A stretch of 7,821 nt of DNA, taken from positions 1-7,821 of the forward strand of contig JBJTIF010000029.1 in the NCBI GenBank assembly GCA_046094825.1, in the 5' to 3' direction. A program made the translations under genes and the position numbers. The DNA comes from JBJTIF01 sp046094825. Lineage in GTDB: Bacteria > Actinomycetota > UBA4738 > HRBIN12. Every line of letters starts with the position of its first letter. The stretch's first letter is position 1. The notes beneath the pieces were generated by a model. It worked only from the letters and a program-made list of their open reading frames with translations. It did not search any database and was not told the DNA's origin. Below, piece after piece: positions 6,464-7,821 of this stretch.

Positions 6464-6844
6464 CTAGCCGGTCGAGGACGCGGTCTCCTCGACCGGCACG
6501 CGGGGTGCGTCGCCCCACAGCCGCTCGAGGTCGTAGAAGTCGCGTTCGTCCGGCGCGAAGACGTGGACGACGAAGTCCGCGAAGTCGAGGAGGACCCAGC
6601 GGTTCTCCGTCTCCCCCTCGCGGCGGACCGGGCGGCGCCCGCGCTTCCTGAGGGCGTCCTCGATCGCATCGACGATCGTCCGCACCTGGCGGTCGCTCGT
6701 GCCCGTCGCGAGGACGAAGTAGTCCGTGATGACGAGGAGGCCGTGGACGTCGAGGATCGCGACGTCGCGCGCCTGCTTGTCGAGCGCCGCGGAGGCCGCG
6801 GCGAGCGCATCGGCGCGGCTCTCCTGCCGGGCGGCGCGGCTCAC
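6464..6844 (-). CDS. rsfS: Ribosome silencing factor RsfS (Iojap/DUF143)
   Basis: RsfS binds ribosomal protein uL14 on the large subunit and blocks subunit joining, lowering translation under starvation. The 126-residue protein shows nearly the whole family signature: an N-terminal helix (ALAAASAALDKQARDVAILDV), ITDYFVLATGTSDRQVR (39-55), the basic segment RKRGRRPVRREG (66-77), WVLLDFADFVVHVFAPDERD (83-102) and FYDLERLWGDAP (103-114). The length is normal. The start is a GTG whose last two bases begin the nadD stop (GTGA, 4-nt overlap), a typical sign of translational coupling. The stop is TAG. tRNA-Ala follows after 18 nt. The nadD-rsfS pair is conserved widely in bacteria. Confidence 0.97.
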   Translation of the reverse strand: MSRAARQESRADALAAASAALDKQARDVAILDVHGLLVITDYFVLATGTSDRQVRTIVDAIEDALRKRGRRPVRREGETENRWVLLDFADFVVHVFAPDERDFYDLERLWGDAPRVPVEETASSTG

Positions 6845-7443
6845 CGGTAGAGGCCCGCCTTCTCCACGTAGCTCTTCACGCCCTCGGGGACGAGGTAGCG
6901 GATCGGCCGACCGTCGCGGACCCGCTCGCGGATGTCGGTCGACGAGATCGCGAGCGCGGGGATGTTCATGACGCGCACGTTCGGATGGCGGGTCGGGGCC
7001 TCCTCGAGGAACCGCGCGAGGTCGTAGCCCGGGCGGGTCGCCGCGATGAAGTGCGCGAGCCCGAGGACCTCCTCCGGATCCTTCCAGTGGAAGATCTCCG
7101 TCATCGCGTCCGCGCCGGTCACGAAGAAGAGCTCGGCGTCCCGGTTCGCATCGGCGATCCGACGCAGCGTGTCGACGGTGTACGTCGGCCCCTCGCGATC
7201 GATCTCGACGCGGGAGACGGAGAACCGGGGGTTGCTCGCCGTCGCGATGACGGTCATGAGGTAGCGGTCCTCCGCCGGCGACACCGCGCGCTCGGCCTTC
7301 ATCCAGGGACGGCCGGTCGGCACGAACACGACGGAGTCGAGCCCGAACTGCACGGCGGCCTCCTCGGCGGTGAGCAGGTGGCCGTAGTGGATCGGATCGA
7401 AGGTGCCACCCATCACCCCGAGGCGTCGTCCCACGGGCGCCAT
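6841..7443 (-). CDS. nadD: Nicotinate-mononucleotide adenylyltransferase NadD
   Basis: NadD transfers AMP from ATP to nicotinate mononucleotide, giving deamido-NAD in the cytoplasmic NAD pathway. The 200-residue protein has the nucleotidyltransferase motif GGTFDPIHYGH (12-22), VFVPTGRPWMK (39-49), TYTVDTLRRI (87-96), FFVTGADAMTEI (106-117) and the second signature ISSTDIRERV (166-175). The length is normal. The ATG at 7443 is chosen because it begins 1 nt after the obg TAG and closely precedes the conserved GVMGGTF segment. The open frame reaches back to an ATG at 7509, but that extension overlaps the obg C-terminus and is arginine/serine-rich noise. The TGA stop overlaps the rsfS GTG. obg-nadD-rsfS is probably one operon. 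The proB and proA genes found between obg and nadD in many actinobacteria are absent. Confidence 0.97.
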   Translation of the reverse strand: MAPVGRRLGVMGGTFDPIHYGHLLTAEEAAVQFGLDSVVFVPTGRPWMKAERAVSPAEDRYLMTVIATASNPRFSVSRVEIDREGPTYTVDTLRRIADANRDAELFFVTGADAMTEIFHWKDPEEVLGLAHFIAATRPGYDLARFLEEAPTRHPNVRVMNIPALAISSTDIRERVRDGRPIRYLVPEGVKSYVEKAGLYR

Positions 7444-7444
7444 C

Positions 7445-7756
7445 CTACGGGGAGCCCTCGGACCCCTCGGGGAGGAACTCGAACGCCTCCTCGGCGATCC
7501 GCACCTCATCGCCGCGCCGGGCGCCCGCGGCCGCGAGTTCGCGTTCGACGCCCTCGCGGACGAGTCGGCGCTGGAGGATGCGGACGGACTCCGGATCCTC
7601 GAGATCGGTGTCCATGACCCAGCGCTCGACGCCCCGACCGATGACCCGGAACGCCTCGCCCTCGCGGCGGATCGTGAAGGACGGACGTCCCGGGCGAAGG
7701 ACGACGACCGGTCGTCGGTCCTCGGCGACGGCCTCGACCGCCGAGACGGCCGCCTC
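7445..7756 (-). CDS. obg: Obg GTPase, C-terminal (OCT) domain only; 5' part cut off
   Basis: About 103 C-terminal residues of the ribosome-assembly and stress-response GTPase Obg (CgtA) are readable. The OCT domain pattern is clear: RPSFTIRREGEAFRVIGRG, then VERWVMDTDLEDPESVRILQ, then RRLVREGVERELAAAGARRG and DEVRIAEEAFEFLPEG, ending in GSEGSP and a TAG stop at 7445-7447. Residues upstream (EAAVSAVEAVAEDRRPVVVL) fit the end of the G domain and the linker. The frame stays open to the window edge, but beyond 7756 it runs into the mirror copy of a palindrome and no longer resembles Obg: the expected G5 SA-type motif is missing. I therefore end the trusted part at the palindrome centre. nadD begins 1 nt after the stop. 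Confidence 0.92.
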   Translation of the reverse strand, partial: EAAVSAVEAVAEDRRPVVVLRPGRPSFTIRREGEAFRVIGRGVERWVMDTDLEDPESVRILQRRLVREGVERELAAAGARRGDEVRIAEEAFEFLPEGSEGSP

Positions 7757-7821
7757 GAGGCGGCCGTCTCGGCGGTCGAGGCCGTCGCCGAGGACCGACG
7801 ACCGGTCGTCGTCCTTCGCCC
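7692..7821. repeat. Perfect 130-bp palindrome reaching the right edge
   Basis: Bases 7692-7756 and 7757-7821 are exact reverse complements over all 65 positions. The centre is CCTC|GAGG with no spacer. The repeat may be longer, since the window stops inside the right arm. The left arm encodes plausible Obg on the minus strand; the right arm is only its mirror image and interrupts the gene at the end of the G domain. A fold-back (chimeric or snap-back) artefact at a contig end is the simplest reading. Confidence 0.95.

Noticed and set aside
6404..6850. Plus-strand open frame opposite rsfS
   Set aside because: It begins inside the tRNA and mirrors rsfS, whose Iojap motifs are unmistakable on the minus strand.
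7757..7821. Continuation of obg to the window edge
   Set aside because: The frame is open only because the right arm mirrors the left; the residues lack the expected G5 region of Obg.
1..7821. CRISPR array, mobile element, defence or novel multi-gene system
   Set aside because: No regular repeats, transposase, integrase or toxin-like genes are seen; all supported genes belong to known families in conserved neighbourhoods.

Overview
This is a very GC-rich bacterial stretch of seven protein genes and one tRNA gene. No plasmid, phage, transposon, CRISPR or defence module is visible. The gene content (obg-nadD-rsfS, leuS-comEA-comEC, and a family of release-factor-like proteins known from mycobacteria), the strong preference for codons ending in C or G (CTC, GTC, ATC and GCG prevail) and the GTG starts suggest a high-GC Actinomycetota or a high-GC Chloroflexota (for example a Limnocylindria-like lineage). 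The sequence alone does not decide between them. Both ends look like contig ends: the left edge is a G-run/C-run fold-back inside comEC, and the right edge is a perfect 130-bp palindrome inside obg.

Layout, left to right. (1) Positions 1-62 are low-complexity sequence, probably not genomic. (2) On the minus strand, transcribed right to left, lie a release-factor-like gene (4791-5921), leuS (2251-4713), comEA (1493-2101) and comEC (1489 down to the left edge, C-terminus missing). comEA and comEC are only 3 nt apart and share a reading frame. (3) Positions 5922-5992 form a short divergent intergenic region with a hairpin. (4) A DUF1801 gene (5993-6355) is the only plus-strand gene; it converges on a minus-strand tRNA-Ala(GGC) gene (6370-6445). 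(5) A second minus-strand cluster reads obg (3' end only, from about 7756), nadD (6841-7443), rsfS (6464-6844) and then the tRNA. Its genes are packed tightly: 1 nt between obg and nadD, a 4-nt overlap between nadD and rsfS, and 18 nt between rsfS and the tRNA.

How the genes fit together. Much of the window serves translation: leucyl-tRNA synthetase, tRNA-Ala, the ribosome silencing factor RsfS, the ribosome-assembly GTPase Obg, and a release-factor-like protein of possible ribosome-rescue or stress function. NadD belongs to NAD synthesis and is a classic neighbour of obg and rsfS. ComEA and ComEC are the DNA receptor and inner-membrane DNA channel of natural transformation. leuS-comEA-comEC and obg-nadD-rsfS are both conserved neighbourhoods in high-GC Gram-positive bacteria, so most of the window is ordinary core genome. 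The points worth a second look are the two terminal fold-backs, the release-factor-like gene beside leuS, signs of leaderless starts, and the TAG stops. The largest plus-strand open frames are antisense shadows created by the base composition.
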